This document shows, in pieces, positions 52,201 through 63,059 of a DNA stretch of 64,000 nucleotides (the stretch's first letter is position 1; each line of letters starts with the position of its first letter). The stretch lies in NCBI RefSeq assembly GCF_000276665.1, contig NW_004955470.1, positions 1,199,414 through 1,263,413 on the forward strand, read 5' to 3'. The position numbers and the translations under genes are program-made. The notes under the pieces were generated by a model. It did not search any database, was not told where the DNA came from, and saw only the letters and a list, made by a program, of their open reading frames with translations. The DNA is from Chinchilla lanigera. Lineage: Eukaryota > Chordata > Mammalia > Rodentia > Chinchillidae.

Positions 52201-52573
52201 TTGAGAAGTGTATATGCATCTCAGAAGCCCATTTTTTATTGTTTCTGAATTTTGAGGTTCTATTTTTTTAATTCTCTATAAGCTTATGCTGTTCTTTCCT
52301 TAATTTTATAGAGAGATTTCTCTAAGTTCACAGTGTTTCTCTCAACAGTGGAGAATGACCGATAAACTCCAAGGTCTCCATGACTTTTTCGTAGAGGGCA
52401 GCCTGCTGTCCCCAGCATCTTCATGGTCTCTCAGAGCCTAGAGCTCCACATTCTTGACAGCTCCTTGCTTGTCAGAGTCTGAAAGCATTGGGTAAGCACT
52501 AGCAATAGACATTTTCCTCCCTCACTTTTCAGATGGATTGAAAGAGGACAGAAAAGAACTTACCTGATATCAT
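42997..52573 (-). CDS. IL36B: Interleukin-36 beta, complete predicted coding region
   Basis: Secreted agonist of the IL-36 receptor, which drives NF-kB and MAPK signalling in keratinocytes. Coding exons are 52564-52573, 45188-45295, 43816-43955 and 42997-43209. They sum to 471 nt, giving 156 aa; the human cytokine isoform has 157. Landmarks: [80 protein letters not shown] and [11 protein letters not shown], ending TNFYLYPKN. The last three exons are certain. The first (M-I-S plus one base) is inferred from a strong GTAAGT donor and exact phase fit. The processing rule for this family (cleavage nine residues before aliphatic-x-Asp, here I-R-D) puts the mature N-terminus at Ala4. Pro-Asp replaces the usual Pro-Gly in the YPGWF motif. 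The gene is large because intron 1 (7.3 kb) is filled with L1. Confidence 0.92.
43210..43815 (-). other. IL36B intron 3
   Basis: 606 bases with GT-AG borders and no recognised repeat. Confidence 0.9.
43816..43955 (-). CDS. IL36B: IL36B third coding exon
   Basis: 140 nt between the acceptor GTGTTTCCAG and the donor GTGAGTG. It encodes [11 protein letters not shown] through GKPTLQLK. Confidence 0.96.
43956..45187 (-). other. IL36B intron 2
   Basis: 1,232 bases. Open frames at 44393-44689 and 44890-45183 are chance; the latter reads through the donor of coding exon 2 in a wrong frame. Confidence 0.85.
45188..45295 (-). CDS. IL36B: IL36B second coding exon
   Basis: 108 nt between the acceptor TTATCTAACAG and the donor GTGAGTG. 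It encodes [20 protein letters not shown] and continues [15 protein letters not shown]. Confidence 0.95.
45795..46140 (-). mobile_element. Probable old LINE-1 ORF1 fragment
   Basis: The minus-strand frame [19 protein letters not shown] resembles the ORF1 start of the L1 copies in this window ([18 protein letters not shown] at 50,353). Heavily diverged. Confidence 0.45.
46500..46725. repeat. Purine-rich low-complexity tract
   Basis: A/G-rich, then A/C-rich, giving Lys-rich frames without meaning. Confidence 0.8.
46726..48009. other. IL36B intron 1 sequence without recognised element
   Basis: Two overlapping open frames of about 120 codons on opposite strands (46,884-47,252 and 46,982-47,344) show no known family motif. 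They could be L1 5' UTR or unique sequence. Confidence 0.35.
48010..49655 (+). mobile_element. Old LINE-1 fragment: ORF1 end and ORF2 endonuclease
   Basis: 48705-48983 translates to [38 protein letters not shown] and [16 protein letters not shown], clear L1 endonuclease sequence of an older subfamily. Truncated at both ends. Confidence 0.9.
49660..51845 (+). mobile_element. LINE-1 fragment: 5' UTR, ORF1, start of ORF2
   Basis: The 5' UTR (49,660-50,340) parallels that at 27.7-28.1 kb. ORF1 (50,353 to about 51,390) shows [18 protein letters not shown] and [18 protein letters not shown]2 begins near 51,480 ([19 protein letters not shown]) and ends abruptly at 51,845, where minus-strand L1 begins. 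Confidence 0.88.
51846..52245 (-). mobile_element. LINE-1 ORF2 C-terminal fragment, opposite strand
   Basis: The minus-strand frame reads [20 protein letters not shown] and the following [12 protein letters not shown] region, i.e. the ORF2 Cys-rich end. It abuts the plus-strand L1 with no spacer. Confidence 0.88.
52246..52563. other. Non-repeat sequence in IL36B intron 1
   Basis: Follows the first IL36B donor. On the minus strand an acceptor-like CCAATGCTTTCAG at about 52,482-52,494 precedes a GC-richer block to about 52,300 that could be an alternative exon. Confidence 0.35.
52564..52573 (-). CDS. IL36B: IL36B first coding exon (10 coding bases)
   Basis: ATG ATA TCA G followed by the consensus donor GTAAGTT. 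The single leftover G plus CT from the next exon makes Ala, restoring the frame exactly. The upstream part of the exon, back to about 52,605, would be 5' UTR. No other start upstream of 45,295 was found that fits better. Confidence 0.65.
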
Positions 52574-52579
52574 GGAGAA

Positions 52580-52725
52580 GTTCAGATACGACACCAGGTC
52601 TTCCAAAGTCTTCTAGCTCCAGGCTGCCTCATATAAAGGAGTGATGTGGCAGAAGGTGTAACCATCCCTGTCAGTGTGAGGCTGCTCCTCCCTCCCACTA
52701 CCTGCACAAAGTAAAGGGGCAGAGC
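52580..52725 (-). promoter_or_regulatory. Putative IL36B promoter
   Basis: A TTTATAT box (52631-52637 on the minus strand) lies about 60 bases before the predicted ATG. It is embedded in about 400 bases of non-repeat sequence between L1 fragments. The box is not canonical and no further sites were assigned. Confidence 0.4.
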
Positions 52726-52804
52726 CTGACCCTTCCCACACACCTACACAGGTTGGCCAGCCTCAAGGAGATGAGTAAGCTGATCCCTGACTGGAATGTT
52801 GAAA

Positions 52805-54200
52805 ATGTGTCTGGGTATAGATTTATTTTGATTATGGCTAATTGGAGTTATATATGCCTCACTTACTCTATATCAGATTCTTTCCATATTGATATTTTTC
52901 TGCAAATAGTCTTTTTATGCCTTTTGTGTTGATTCCTGCTTTTTAGTTGACACCTATCAGTATTTTTCCTTGCATCATCTTGCCACTTTTGAATTGTTAT
53001 TTCCTAGCTCCTTGTTATTTTAAGAGATCTTTCCTTTCATGATCACTAGCTGCAATCCTGTCTTCAAGGTCTGAAAGTCTATCTTTGATTTTGGTCAAGC
53101 GGTTTTGCCAGCTTTCAATGGAATTTTAAATTTCCTGGATATCTCTTTGAATTTATTTCTTTCATTTGAATTCTTTCTTAGTAGTTCACTCAAGATTTCC
53201 ATCATTTTCCTATGCTCCTGTATTTTTTTAATCTATGTGTACTTCAGATATGCTGAGCAATTCTTTCATTATTGTTGTCATTTTTTTTTATCTAAGAGAT
53301 TATTTCTGATCCTTAGCCTGAGTTGTTTCTTTACTTCAGATGCTAACATTTCAGAATATTCAGGTGTGTGACATTCAATTTCTTCTATGTTGAATGTCTC
53401 CTGGACTTGTTCTGGGTAGGTTGGAGGTCTGAGATTGCATTTTCTTCTTCATCTTGAAAGTTTCTATTTCAAAAAAAAATTATTGTATTTTCTGTGATGA
53501 TCTTTGTGAATTTTGTTAGTAGATAGCCATATCACTAGTATCAAGCCTCTCTAGGAATATCTTCTATATGTAGGAGACTCTTGGTTTCTGTCTGTCCCAA
53601 GAACCTACCTTCCCAATTAATTGAGAGTGGAGTGTTGGTGTCTGCTTGACTCAGTCCCCAATCTTTTGGTGTAGGGCTGTAATGAAGTTATTATCCCAGA
53701 ACATCTCAATATTATTATGCAAGGGAGTAAAACTGATTACACTGATATGACATCCTAGCTACAGTCATAAAAGTAATAATAATGATAGCATCAAGCACAA
53801 TTTAGAAATTGATACACTGTTGTAACGATTGATTTTAGTCTTTAGACCATAGGAGCAAGGTCTATATTTATAGCAGAACCAATCATAAATTAAAAGTTTA
53901 TATGCAAAATTTTTCCCCTTGTTTGAGTAGATTTACTCTGGGTTCCTCCAGACAGTCTGACTGCCATGTCCTGGGCACTTCCTGCACTGGGTGCCTGCCC
54001 TACACTGTAGGAGAATGGGCCAGGCACCTGTGTTCCTCTGGACTGAGGTTCCTGTGATGGTGAAGAGGCAATGGCTAAGGTTTATTCCTCCCTCCTGGCT
54101 CACCAAAGCAACTGCAAGCCTCCTGCAATGGTGGAAGGGTGATGGGTGGAGTTTCCTCCCCTTTCAAGCAGCTCACCAAGGCTCTATAAGTGAGTTTTAA
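52805..54200 (-). mobile_element. LINE-1 5' half: monomers, 5' UTR, part of ORF1
   Basis: On the minus strand it runs from monomer units (about 54,190-53,975) through a 5' UTR like that at 27.7-28.1 kb to ORF1 (SDLEDRIAASDHERK-like, 53,080-53,030). It ends at 52,805 inside ORF1. It has the same orientation as IL36B and lies just upstream of it. Confidence 0.85.
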
Positions 54201-55800
54201 AAGTTAAATTACATGGGGTCTCATAAAATGTTTCCAGGAATCAGTTTATGATGGGTTGAATACACAAATATTATCTCAGTTTATGATATAATTTAATATA
54301 TATGTAAATCTAAGCTTTAAAGTTAAATATGGAGTTAATACTACATAACTATAGTAAGTACTAAGTGACTTGCATATTTTATACAGCCTACATCTAGTTC
54401 TTTTAGAAATGAAATGACCAAAATTTGACATCTCTATCAGTCTGGTCCTGCCATTTAAAACTTGGTATTTTAGTTAAACATTTTGCTACTTTTTGATTAA
54501 ATATACTTACATATTGGGCAATAAATCTGTATTTTATCAGTGGCACAATTTCCAAAATGTATAAAACCTCTAAAGATGCTCATTTCTTCTGTTCAGTGTG
54601 GTTACACCCTAGAAACTATGAAAAAATCTAAATTCTGCCATAAAAAGTTTAAAAAGTAGAGACAAAAAGTTCTGTACACAGTTGTGAGGCTAATTATTGC
54701 TACATCATATTGTACTAAATGTATTTTTCTTTCCCAAGCATACAGAGCTTCAAACATGCAAAGGTAAAAAGGGAAAAGTATTTTGTTCTGCTAATGACTT
54801 CCTAACTAAAGTTGCTGGTGCTGATAAAATTTTTCCAATTGTTGTATAATTGTGTTATGTCAGAATGTACCTCATGGCTGTTAAGTGACATCTCCAGGCT
54901 TTAAAAAATTCTCTATGAGTTCATTGTACTGCATAGTCTCAGGTTCTTACATATAAAAATCTTTAGTCTTATATTTTGAGTAAAAGTCCAGCAATTGCAC
55001 AGAAGTCTTTTTCTGAATCTTAATCTGTTAATAAGGATTAAAATAGCTATGTATCAAGAACAAGATATACTCAACACATCTCTAATAAGGATTAATAAGG
55101 ATTAAAATAGCTATGTGTCAAGAACAAGATATACTCAACACATATCTATATGAGTGACAAACGTGCCTTGACTGCTCAAGACAAAAGGTGAGTCAGGTGT
55201 AGCCTTGGGTTGGGCTGCACATGCAGCTATGACTTCAAGACAAGGCAGCCATCTCACAGCCTGACCTCAGCATCCCATGTGTTTTTTCTTTTCTTATTCC
55301 ATTAATCTATCCCCAAAAGGAAGATAGCAAAGACATACAATACATCATAAATGCTGATAAAGACCTCAATGCTTGTCCCCAAATGTCACATGTAGGTTTT
55401 ACTTGATAAACTTGCTGCCAATTTGAAATATTTTAATAGGATGATTTTTATGCTAGGCAATCTCCTGTGACTCATCAGTCCCTACTGCCCCTGGTTCCCA
55501 GTGATTCTCAGAAGGATATTCACAGGCCCCACTTCCTTAGGGAAAAAAACCTCATCTTTGTTTGATCTGAACTAGAAATACACAGAGAAAGGCACCTGCC
55601 CAACACACAGAGAGACATCTCTCCTTGAGTCAACACATTAAAATGCACACAGAGCACAGATATTGACACAAGAACGATCAATGTTTATCTCTAGAGCCAC
55701 TTCACCAGCTAAGTCTGCCTCTTAAGAAAGACTTGTACTCCCTAGGGAAAAGCCAGCCATTTGACATATCTCAATCAATACAGGACATTTTCCAGTAGGC
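54201..55800. other. AT-rich, no supported gene
   Basis: Read for IL-36 alpha and gamma exons; none was found. One tandem duplication is listed separately. Confidence 0.45.
55031..55147. repeat. 64-bp tandem duplication
   Basis: ATAAGGATTAAAATAGCTAT and the following 33 bases recur at a 64-base offset with one or two changes (GTATCAAG versus GTGTCAAG). Confidence 0.9.
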
Positions 55801-55812
55801 TTTCCTCTGTAC

Positions 55813-56570
55813 ATGGGAAAGTCTTCAAAATTTATCCTGGCTAGGGGATCCACTAGGAGAAAGGGATCTCAGAAAACATGCCAGAGGCAAGACCTCCTCC
55901 CATTCCTTCTCAGGCACTCACTGGGGTACCTTTTGACTGAAGCCATGAGGTTAAAGAGAAGTGGACTTCTCTCACTGCTATGTAGAGGCAGTGAGAGGAA
56001 CAAGGAGGCCCCTATTGAGGCCATGAACAAAGGGAGAAAGGCTCCCACTAAGCAAATATTTCCCATCTCACTCCCCTGTGGGAAAGGACAAGGGCACATT
56101 ATGGCTGTTGCCGGTAGGATAAGGGGAAATTAATCTTCCTTTATCACTGCTGCATGCTAGGAAAGGAGGTTGTCCAGTGATATGACAGGGATCATCTCAA
56201 GCTCCTCACATTCTTTATGTGTTTCAGGTGGGAAATTTGGTTAGCTCCCCTTTCATGGCTGCACGTGTGCACTGTATTCTCAAAAATTGGCAGAAACATG
56301 GTCCTCAGTCCTTGAGAAACATATTTGATTTTTGTCCTACAGACAGTCAGTCACGGGTAGGATATCCACTGGGAGACGATGTGACTTGGCCAGTAAGAGA
56401 AAATATCAATTGTTATGTAATAATTCAACTAGATCTATTTTGAAAAACACAGGATAAATGCCCTCCATACCCTATTTACAGGCTTTCTTTACTTTGAGAG
56501 ATTTTCCCAACTTTCTTTCCCCTGAGAGATGGTAATGTTGTGTGGACTCAGCAAAAGACAAAGCCTCACA
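55813..56570 (+). pseudogene. Class I retrovirus-like gag remnant
   Basis: The frame 56219-56443 shows the matrix-region pattern of class I gag: HCILKNWQKHGPQSL, then GYPLGDDVTWPVRENINC and VIIQLDLF, then in another frame PYLQAFFTLRDFPNF. Frameshifts and stops break it. No adjoining LTR was recognised with certainty. Confidence 0.6.
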
Positions 56571-56889
56571 CTTCGTTTTCTAATAAGGAGAAATGGCAAA
56601 CAAATATTCCACTTAACAATCTACAGCTCGTCTCTATGGTAAGGTATTCTATACTAAAATAAAAGTCTAAATATACTTTTAAAAAAGTAAAAAACATGGC
56701 TCGCATCTAATACTTTTGACATCATTGTGCTAAACTGCAATGTTATGATTCAGATTTCAGACTGTCCCTGTAAAAATTTATAACTATTAGCTCATAGTAT
56801 TCTATAAAACTTTGACTTCAAAAGTAATCACTGTTGCTCTCCCTTCAATACTCATGTAACTTATCTTCTGGGTGTTGTGGGGCTCTGTA
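56571..56889. other. No supported feature
   Basis: AT-rich, perhaps continuing the retroviral debris. Confidence 0.35.
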
Positions 56890-57811
56890 GTAGATTGATG
56901 ACTGGTGCCCAACTTATAACCCCCAGCTGAGCTGAGTAAGCAGGGTGCTGGGTGTGGGAGGCCCACCTGGGGATTGTTGCCAGCAGCATAAGAGGCACAC
57001 CTGGAGAAGAAGAAAAAAGCCTTTTGGGGAACTAAGCAGGCTTTTGGGAGCTAAAGAGGCTGTTGGGAGTGGTGAAAGGCTGTTGGAGCCGGTGGAAGCT
57101 GTAAGGAGCTATTGATTCTGTTGGAGGAGCTCATCAGGCTGGCTTTCCCAATGAACTCAGCTGTTCTCATCCTTTGAGGAGTTTGGGACCTTGTTGGGAC
57201 TGAGAATAGCCTCGGTTCCCTTTGGGGGAGCTCTGGTCCTCACTCTGAGCATTGCTTCCTAGCTCAGGAGGGGAAGATGGTGCACAGCTCAGACTCCTGA
57301 GGAAACTTGCTGCATTAGCTTCCTTGATGGGAACTCAGCCATCTTGATCATCAGAGGAGCTCAGGACCTCACTGTTGCTGAGGATGGCTGTGGTACCTTT
57401 CAGGGGAGCTCTGGTTCTTAGTTTGAGCTTCGCTTCCTGGCTCCAGTGTAGATCCCTCAACCTGCTAGCACAGATCCTTCATTCTGCTGGCACAGACTTC
57501 CTAGATCCCACCACTGACCTTTGGGCTTTTGCAGCATGAACCAGGCCTGAATGAGATATTGTTATAGGCTTTTGGCCTCCAGTTGAATTCATGGGAGGTA
57601 TTGTTATGAGCTCTAGGTCTTTAGCTGGACTCATGTAGGACATTATCATGGGATCCAGGCCCTCAGCTGGATTCCTTGGTCTTAGTGTGTGGACAGATTT
57701 CCTGCACTTTTTGTGTATCATTCTTTGAGTGACTATTATGAATAATCATTTAAATATGTGTCCTGTATTATATATTGTTCCCCTTGCAAAATAAGCCCCA
57801 AACCAACACAA
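56890..57811 (+). repeat. LTR-like or composite repeat, class not assigned
   Basis: Contains internal near-repeats ('gggggagctctggtcctcac' / 'ggggagctctggttctta') and 'ctgctagcacagatccttca' / 'ctgctggcacagacttccta'. Its start resembles 33,905-34,170 on the other strand. It leads directly into a tRNA-Leu-like primer site, as a 5' LTR would. Confidence 0.45.
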
Positions 57812-59280
57812 ATTTGGTGTCAGAGAAGTGGGGTCACTGCTGTGACTGTACTTGACCATGTGGTTCAAGAGCCTTTAGAAATGGCTTGTGGGAAGAGTTT
57901 AGAAAGGTTTGGAGATGTCGCCTGAAAGAGAAGTGTAGAACACATTCAGCTGTTCTGTATGGCAGATTCTGGTCAGAGCTCAGAAGACCAGAAGGCTAAT
58001 AGAAATCTTGCTGGTAAAGACCAGATTTGGGAGGTTTCTGCTGGGAAGGGCTGCATTGGTTCTTGGACTCCAGACAATGTGTGTTATGGCTTGACAGAAA
58101 GTTTGCCTGTATTTTGCTCATGTCCAGAGACTTTGCCTGAGACTGAGATTAAGAGCAGCAGTGGACTGATTAATCTGTCTAAAGAAATTTCCAGTCAGTT
58201 GAATGTTGGGGCAGTGGCATGGCTATTGTTGGGGGCTTTTAGCCAGATTTATATTGAGAATCAAGAGCAAGGAGCCTAGCAGAATTAATTAAAATGTTGT
58301 GAGTTTGGCCAGAAAGGAAGCTCTACTAAAGCTGTGGATTGCAAATGTAGAGCTGAGGAAACCTCCATTGTTGTGGAAGAATGGGAGAATAGAAAAGATG
58401 GCCGAAGGCATTAGAAGAAGCAAGTCTCCACCCTTTGCAGCCTCAAAACTGCAAAGGTAAAAGACTTTGCCTTAAGAAAAAAGCCGCAGAGTGTCATGTT
58501 CCAGAATGGCAGAGGGCACACCAAGTTCCAAGAATTTGCTCCTCAGAATTGGATTCAGAGTGCCCAGCGACCCAGGCACTCAACTCCATGGCCAAGAGAG
58601 AGGAAAGCTTGGGTACTGCTCCAGGTGGCAACAGACCTTGGCATCATCCACGTGGTGCTGGTTTTAAAATTCGAGAGTTCTGAGGTTAAGAAGGCTTCCA
58701 CTCTGATTTCAGAAGAAGGCCTGGGAGGCCAGGGAGTGTGCCCCTGAGAGGGGAGTGTGTGAAGCTAAAGGTGTGAAGCAAAAGGTACACTGGAGAGCTC
58801 AGAAGTTTGGAAAAGCCAGGAATGTGGATTGTCTGAGGAAGGCTGCAAGGAGGGAACAAAGTGGGCCCAAGAGAGAAGCCATGTGAGTTTTAACCACTGG
58901 AAGTGCCATATAGGTGAAGTCATGCAAGCCCTTTGGAGCTCACAATGTGCCACAATTTGCTTCAGATGCTGGATGTGGAATTACAGGACATAACATTGGC
59001 CCTGCTGGATGTTGGACTTGCTTTGGTCCCAATGCTCTGTATGCCCGTCTTTACCTTTTTGGAATGGTAATGTTTATTTTGCACCGTTGAATGTTGGAAG
59101 TGTTTAACTTTTCATGTGTCCACGGGCTCACAGCTAAGAGTTTACCTTACATCTTGGAGGTGACTTGGAACTTGGACTCTTCTGCAATGCTGAAACTGTT
59201 AGGACTTTGATAACTCTTGCAGATGGACTAAATGCTGTTTGTATAAATGGTTTGCATGAGTCTTTGGGGGGCCAGGGGTG
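57812..59280 (+). mobile_element. MaLR internal region (MST/THE1-int-like)
   Basis: Begins TTGGTGTCAGAGAAGTGGGG, a tRNA-Leu-type primer site of ERVL/MaLR elements. Near its end it has 'gccctgctggatgttggact' and 'acctttttggaatggtaatg', typical of MaLR internal sequence. MaLR elements carry no intact genes. The open frame 57959-58279 is a relic at best. Confidence 0.7.
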
Positions 59281-59643
59281 GAATATTATGGTTTGTGTCT
59301 GCATGTCCCCCCAAATCTTCATGCAGTCATGGGGCAGGCTTCTAGGATTTGTTTGATCTGTGATCCAATGCTAAGATTATTGGTGTGAGTGCTACACCCA
59401 CCCTGGGACAGGTAGTTTGCATGCAGTGTAAGGGAGTAAAAGCCATTCCTCCCTTTTGTGCTTGTTGCTTTTGCTGTGTTCCACCACCATGATTGCCTGT
59501 CCTCTGCCATGTGCCATTCTGCCTTGGAACCAGCCAAGTATGGACTGAAAACTCCATAAACTGTAAGCTGAATAAACCTTTCCTTCCTTTATCCTGGGCA
59601 TCAGGTATTTTGTCCAAGCAATGAGAGAAACATAACTGAGACA
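59281..59643 (+). mobile_element. MaLR 3' LTR
   Basis: Starts 'tattatggtttgtgtctgca' with the C-run of MaLR LTRs, contains 'ctgtaagctgaataaacct', and ends 'aacataactgagaca'. It directly follows the internal region. Confidence 0.8.
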
Positions 59644-60767
59644 GGCTCTAAGACCAAAGCTAAATATGTAACTGAGAACAGCCAATATTTTGGGCCTGGC
59701 CCTCCACAGTCAACAAGGACTCAGGACATCAGGGAACATCTTTACAGAATCCCATCATTCTGGTGAGTCACCCGACCTCATGGGCAGCAAGTCATCAATC
59801 CCAGAGGACAGGAGTCAACTGAGGCACATTGTGCTAAAAGGAGAGTCACCAGATAAAATCATGTCCCATCCTTCCAAGGGAAGTCATATGGTCAAGTCAG
59901 ACTGTGACTCACTTTAGCAGATGACATTGGAAGTGGAACCGAGAGGCTCTATACATGATTCCAAAAGGAAGCCCTGGGCAGACTTGACTGATGTTAATAT
60001 ACAACAAAAGGTTAATTCTGATCCATCACTTAAAATTGGTCTTAAACATCCAGCAAGATAAGTTTAAGGCCAGAGTGGGCTATATAGTGAGTTTAAGGCC
60101 ACCCCAAATTACACAGGGAGACTTTGTCTCACACACAAAAAAAGCCTAGCAAGAGAGTATAACCAACAAGATATATAGATGTATTAAGAGTAACTTCAGT
60201 TAAATATACAAAAGAGTTCCAAATCTTATATGCTGGCCCCTGCTGACAAGCTCCACCTAAACCTACAGCTTGTGACTACTGTGGTTCAGTAAGGCAAAAA
60301 AGCCACAATAATAGCTATAAAATCTAACAAAATTCTTTTACTTACCTAAGATTGTCTTTCAAATACACAGGGCCTCCACATGTTTAGGCTAAAAACTTAT
60401 AGTTTATAAATAAAATGTATTATCTTTAAACAAGTCACATCAGATAAAAAGATCTTTTAAGAATGAAGCTTACAGATAACCTCTGCCAAAAAGAGGTTAC
60501 AATTATTCATAGAAGAAAATGTTGCTTTTCTGCTAATCAGTCTGAAATAGTGAGTGACGCAACATAAAAACTAGCTAGCTGTGATTCAAAGATCACCAAA
60601 AATTATCTAGTTCATGAGGATCCTAGTTAAGTACCTGAAATAGACATGCTTGTTACTCACCCTAGCAGGACTATTGTTAGTGCTTCTTGTAGCCTTGCTT
60701 TTGGACTACATTTTGTCAACCTCAGTCAAATTTGTTTCTCCTCATTTGACAGACTGAAAGCTTAAAA
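59644..60767. other. No supported gene; one SINE fragment
   Basis: 60058-60147 ('aaggccagagtgggctatat', 'agggagactttgtctcac') is a B1 3' part. The rest is AT-rich and unassigned. Confidence 0.45.
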
Positions 60768-60770
60768 TGA

Positions 60771-61500
60771 TGAGGCAGACAGACCCTGAACAGGCCCCCT
60801 TCCCAGCTTCTCTTTGGGACATCTAGATAGGCCTCACAGGGGTAAACTCTGGCTGCTGTGCCTCAATAGCGCCCCCTCTGGGCAGGAAGTAGCTGAGGAG
60901 ACACTTCATTGCCCATGCATCCTGCCGGCAGTCAGTGTCACTATGGCAGAGGGAGGAACGAAACACAGAGAAAGGGGGAGTTAGGCAGATAGAGCACAGG
61001 TCCTGAACAGTTAACCTGAAGTAAACTAAAATTCAGGGCTTAGGTGATTTAAGATACTAGAGGACCCAAATAACTATCTTAAGCAAAATGACTGTAAGGG
61101 CCTAAGGAAAAGCAAGAGAGAGAGAACAGGTCTCTAAACAAAAGGGAGAAACCATGGAAGAAGTGAAATGCAAACAACACAGCTTGCCTTCCAGACATCA
61201 AAGGTCTACCTCCAACCACGAGTATGTCAGTGTTGTCACCTTCACTCCCATTAAAAACTATATAAAAAGTCAATGAATGGACTTAAACATCTATGATGTC
61301 CACCTTATGGAACCCCTGCTCAAACATCAGGGAGCCCTTCCTTCTGTTCTTTCCATTAAACATACACTGAGTCATTCCTCACTGCTTGCTGAGTGCCATT
61401 TTGTCATCTTCGATCATCTTTGTCCCAGAACAAGGACATGGAAGCTACAAAGAGCAGGTTATAGTGTGAAATGCCAGGGACCAAAACCCTGAGGAAGTCT
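60771..61500 (+). mobile_element. Possible solo LTR
   Basis: A TATATAAAAAG box near 61,259 followed about 90 bases later by ATTAAACATACACTGAG has LTR promoter/polyA spacing. No pair, target duplication or internal region was found, so the boundaries are guesses. Confidence 0.35.
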
Positions 61501-62229
61501 GTCACATAGCAGCTAACACTGGAGACACTTGACTGCCAACTTGACTAGGTATCCTAGAATCTGAGTGACTGAATAACTTTTTCCTCTCCAGGCTTCTGTC
61601 CTCTTCTGTAAGAAATAAACAATAATGAATCCTAAAGGATTAAGAACTTAGATAAAGCTCTTAGAACCTTTCCAGAAACATAATAAGTGCTCCAGACTTG
61701 TGCAATGTGAGTTTACACATATTACACACACAATATATAAAACACCTGAGATGAGTACTCTGATTTGCCAGAGATAGAAGTGAATAGGGCTATGTCCTCA
61801 GGTCATTCAGTGAGTCAAGTCAGCCACACCTCTGCCTGCAATTCCTCTTTAACTCAGCATAAGACCTCACTGTTGTCTCCTAGTGGTTGCTCTACACTTG
61901 CTTCTCAAGGAGCCCAGATCAGCCACACCTGTGTGGCTTCCTGCCACCTTTCTAAAGCCTTCTAGCACCTCTCCCCAGCCCAGCTTTCTTGCCAAGTGGG
62001 CACACCCAGGGCCACGATGTAAGACTCTTCCTTGCTCATTAAAAACCAAGGAGTCCTAGGCCAGCTTGCCAGAGCGCTTAGATGCTGCTACAGCTGAGTC
62101 TCTGAACCCAGGAAAAGGAACGCTTCAGGAAACAGGTAACTACTACTGCTCACCACTGTATATCTGGGCTTGAAGTAGATCTGGTGTCTTTGGTCCTGGT
62201 TATAGGGTACTGGAAGAGCTGGAGATATT
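61501..62229. other. No supported feature
   Basis: No exon or repeat was recognised on either strand. Confidence 0.4.
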
Positions 62230-62451
62230 TCTTTTTTATTTTATTTGCACATATTTATAGTTCATATAGACTACAGTTTTCTTGGCAAATGATTACCTGT
62301 ACATATTACATCATGTTTCCTTTTTTTAAAATCACTTTCCCTTTTCCCCTTCCCTCTTCTCCTCCAGTTCCTCTATCCCAGTTTTCATTCTTGTTAATAT
62401 TGTTTGTCTTAGTTCATGTTATTGATATAGGAAAAAATATAATTCCCAACC
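62230..62451 (-). mobile_element. Probable LINE-1 3' UTR fragment
   Basis: Pyrimidine-rich antisense L1 3' UTR pattern ('ttcccttttccccttccctc'), interrupted by the LTR that follows and seemingly resuming after it. Confidence 0.45.
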
Positions 62452-63010
62452 TGGTAGATGTCAGATATGCCCACATATATTCATGTCCTCTCAAATTGAA
62501 GAATGAATTCCAAAGGACAAAGGAGGTTAAGAGTAGGAGAGGTTTATTGAGATATAGATCCTGAAAGATAGGGGGGGGAGTTGGAAATGGGTTGCCACCA
62601 AGGCCCTTTGTCAGGGGTAATTTATACATCAAAGTCACAATGTGGGTACAACATGGGTCAAACTACACTCAACCTATAGCAATACAAGAGTATCTGGCTA
62701 GCCAGTGTTGGTCCAATAGGAAAGTGTGTCATGTAACAAAGGTACATGAAAAGAACAAAAGCATTTTTGGGAAGGAATGGGTCCAGAGGCTCTGGTCACC
62801 CACCTGGTTGACGCTTGCAAATCAGGACCTCCTGGACCAGGTGGGGCTAATTATGGTATAATTCCAAGTTACTGCTTATCCCTTAGGGAGGTATATAGGC
62901 CTGGTCATTATATCTTTATCTTGAGGATTGGTATTCTTCAGATGCATCTCCAGCCACAATTCTGATGTTTTTATTTCTTGGCTGACCTCCTTGAGAGCCC
63001 CGTCCCTCTC
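62452..63010 (-). mobile_element. Solo LTR, ERV1-like, second copy
   Basis: The minus-strand sequence parallels 15930-16470 throughout ('ataaattacccctgacaaag', 'caataaacctctcctactc', 'ttggaattcattctt', ending 'gacatctacca'). No internal region. The right boundary is approximate. Confidence 0.75.
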
Positions 63011-63059
63011 TGACTGTATATTAATTTCTAGCTAATTTAGCTTACTATAATATTATAGT

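Noticed and set aside
57959..58279. 106-codon frame with ordinary composition
   Set aside because: Lies in the MaLR internal region, whose family has no intact genes.
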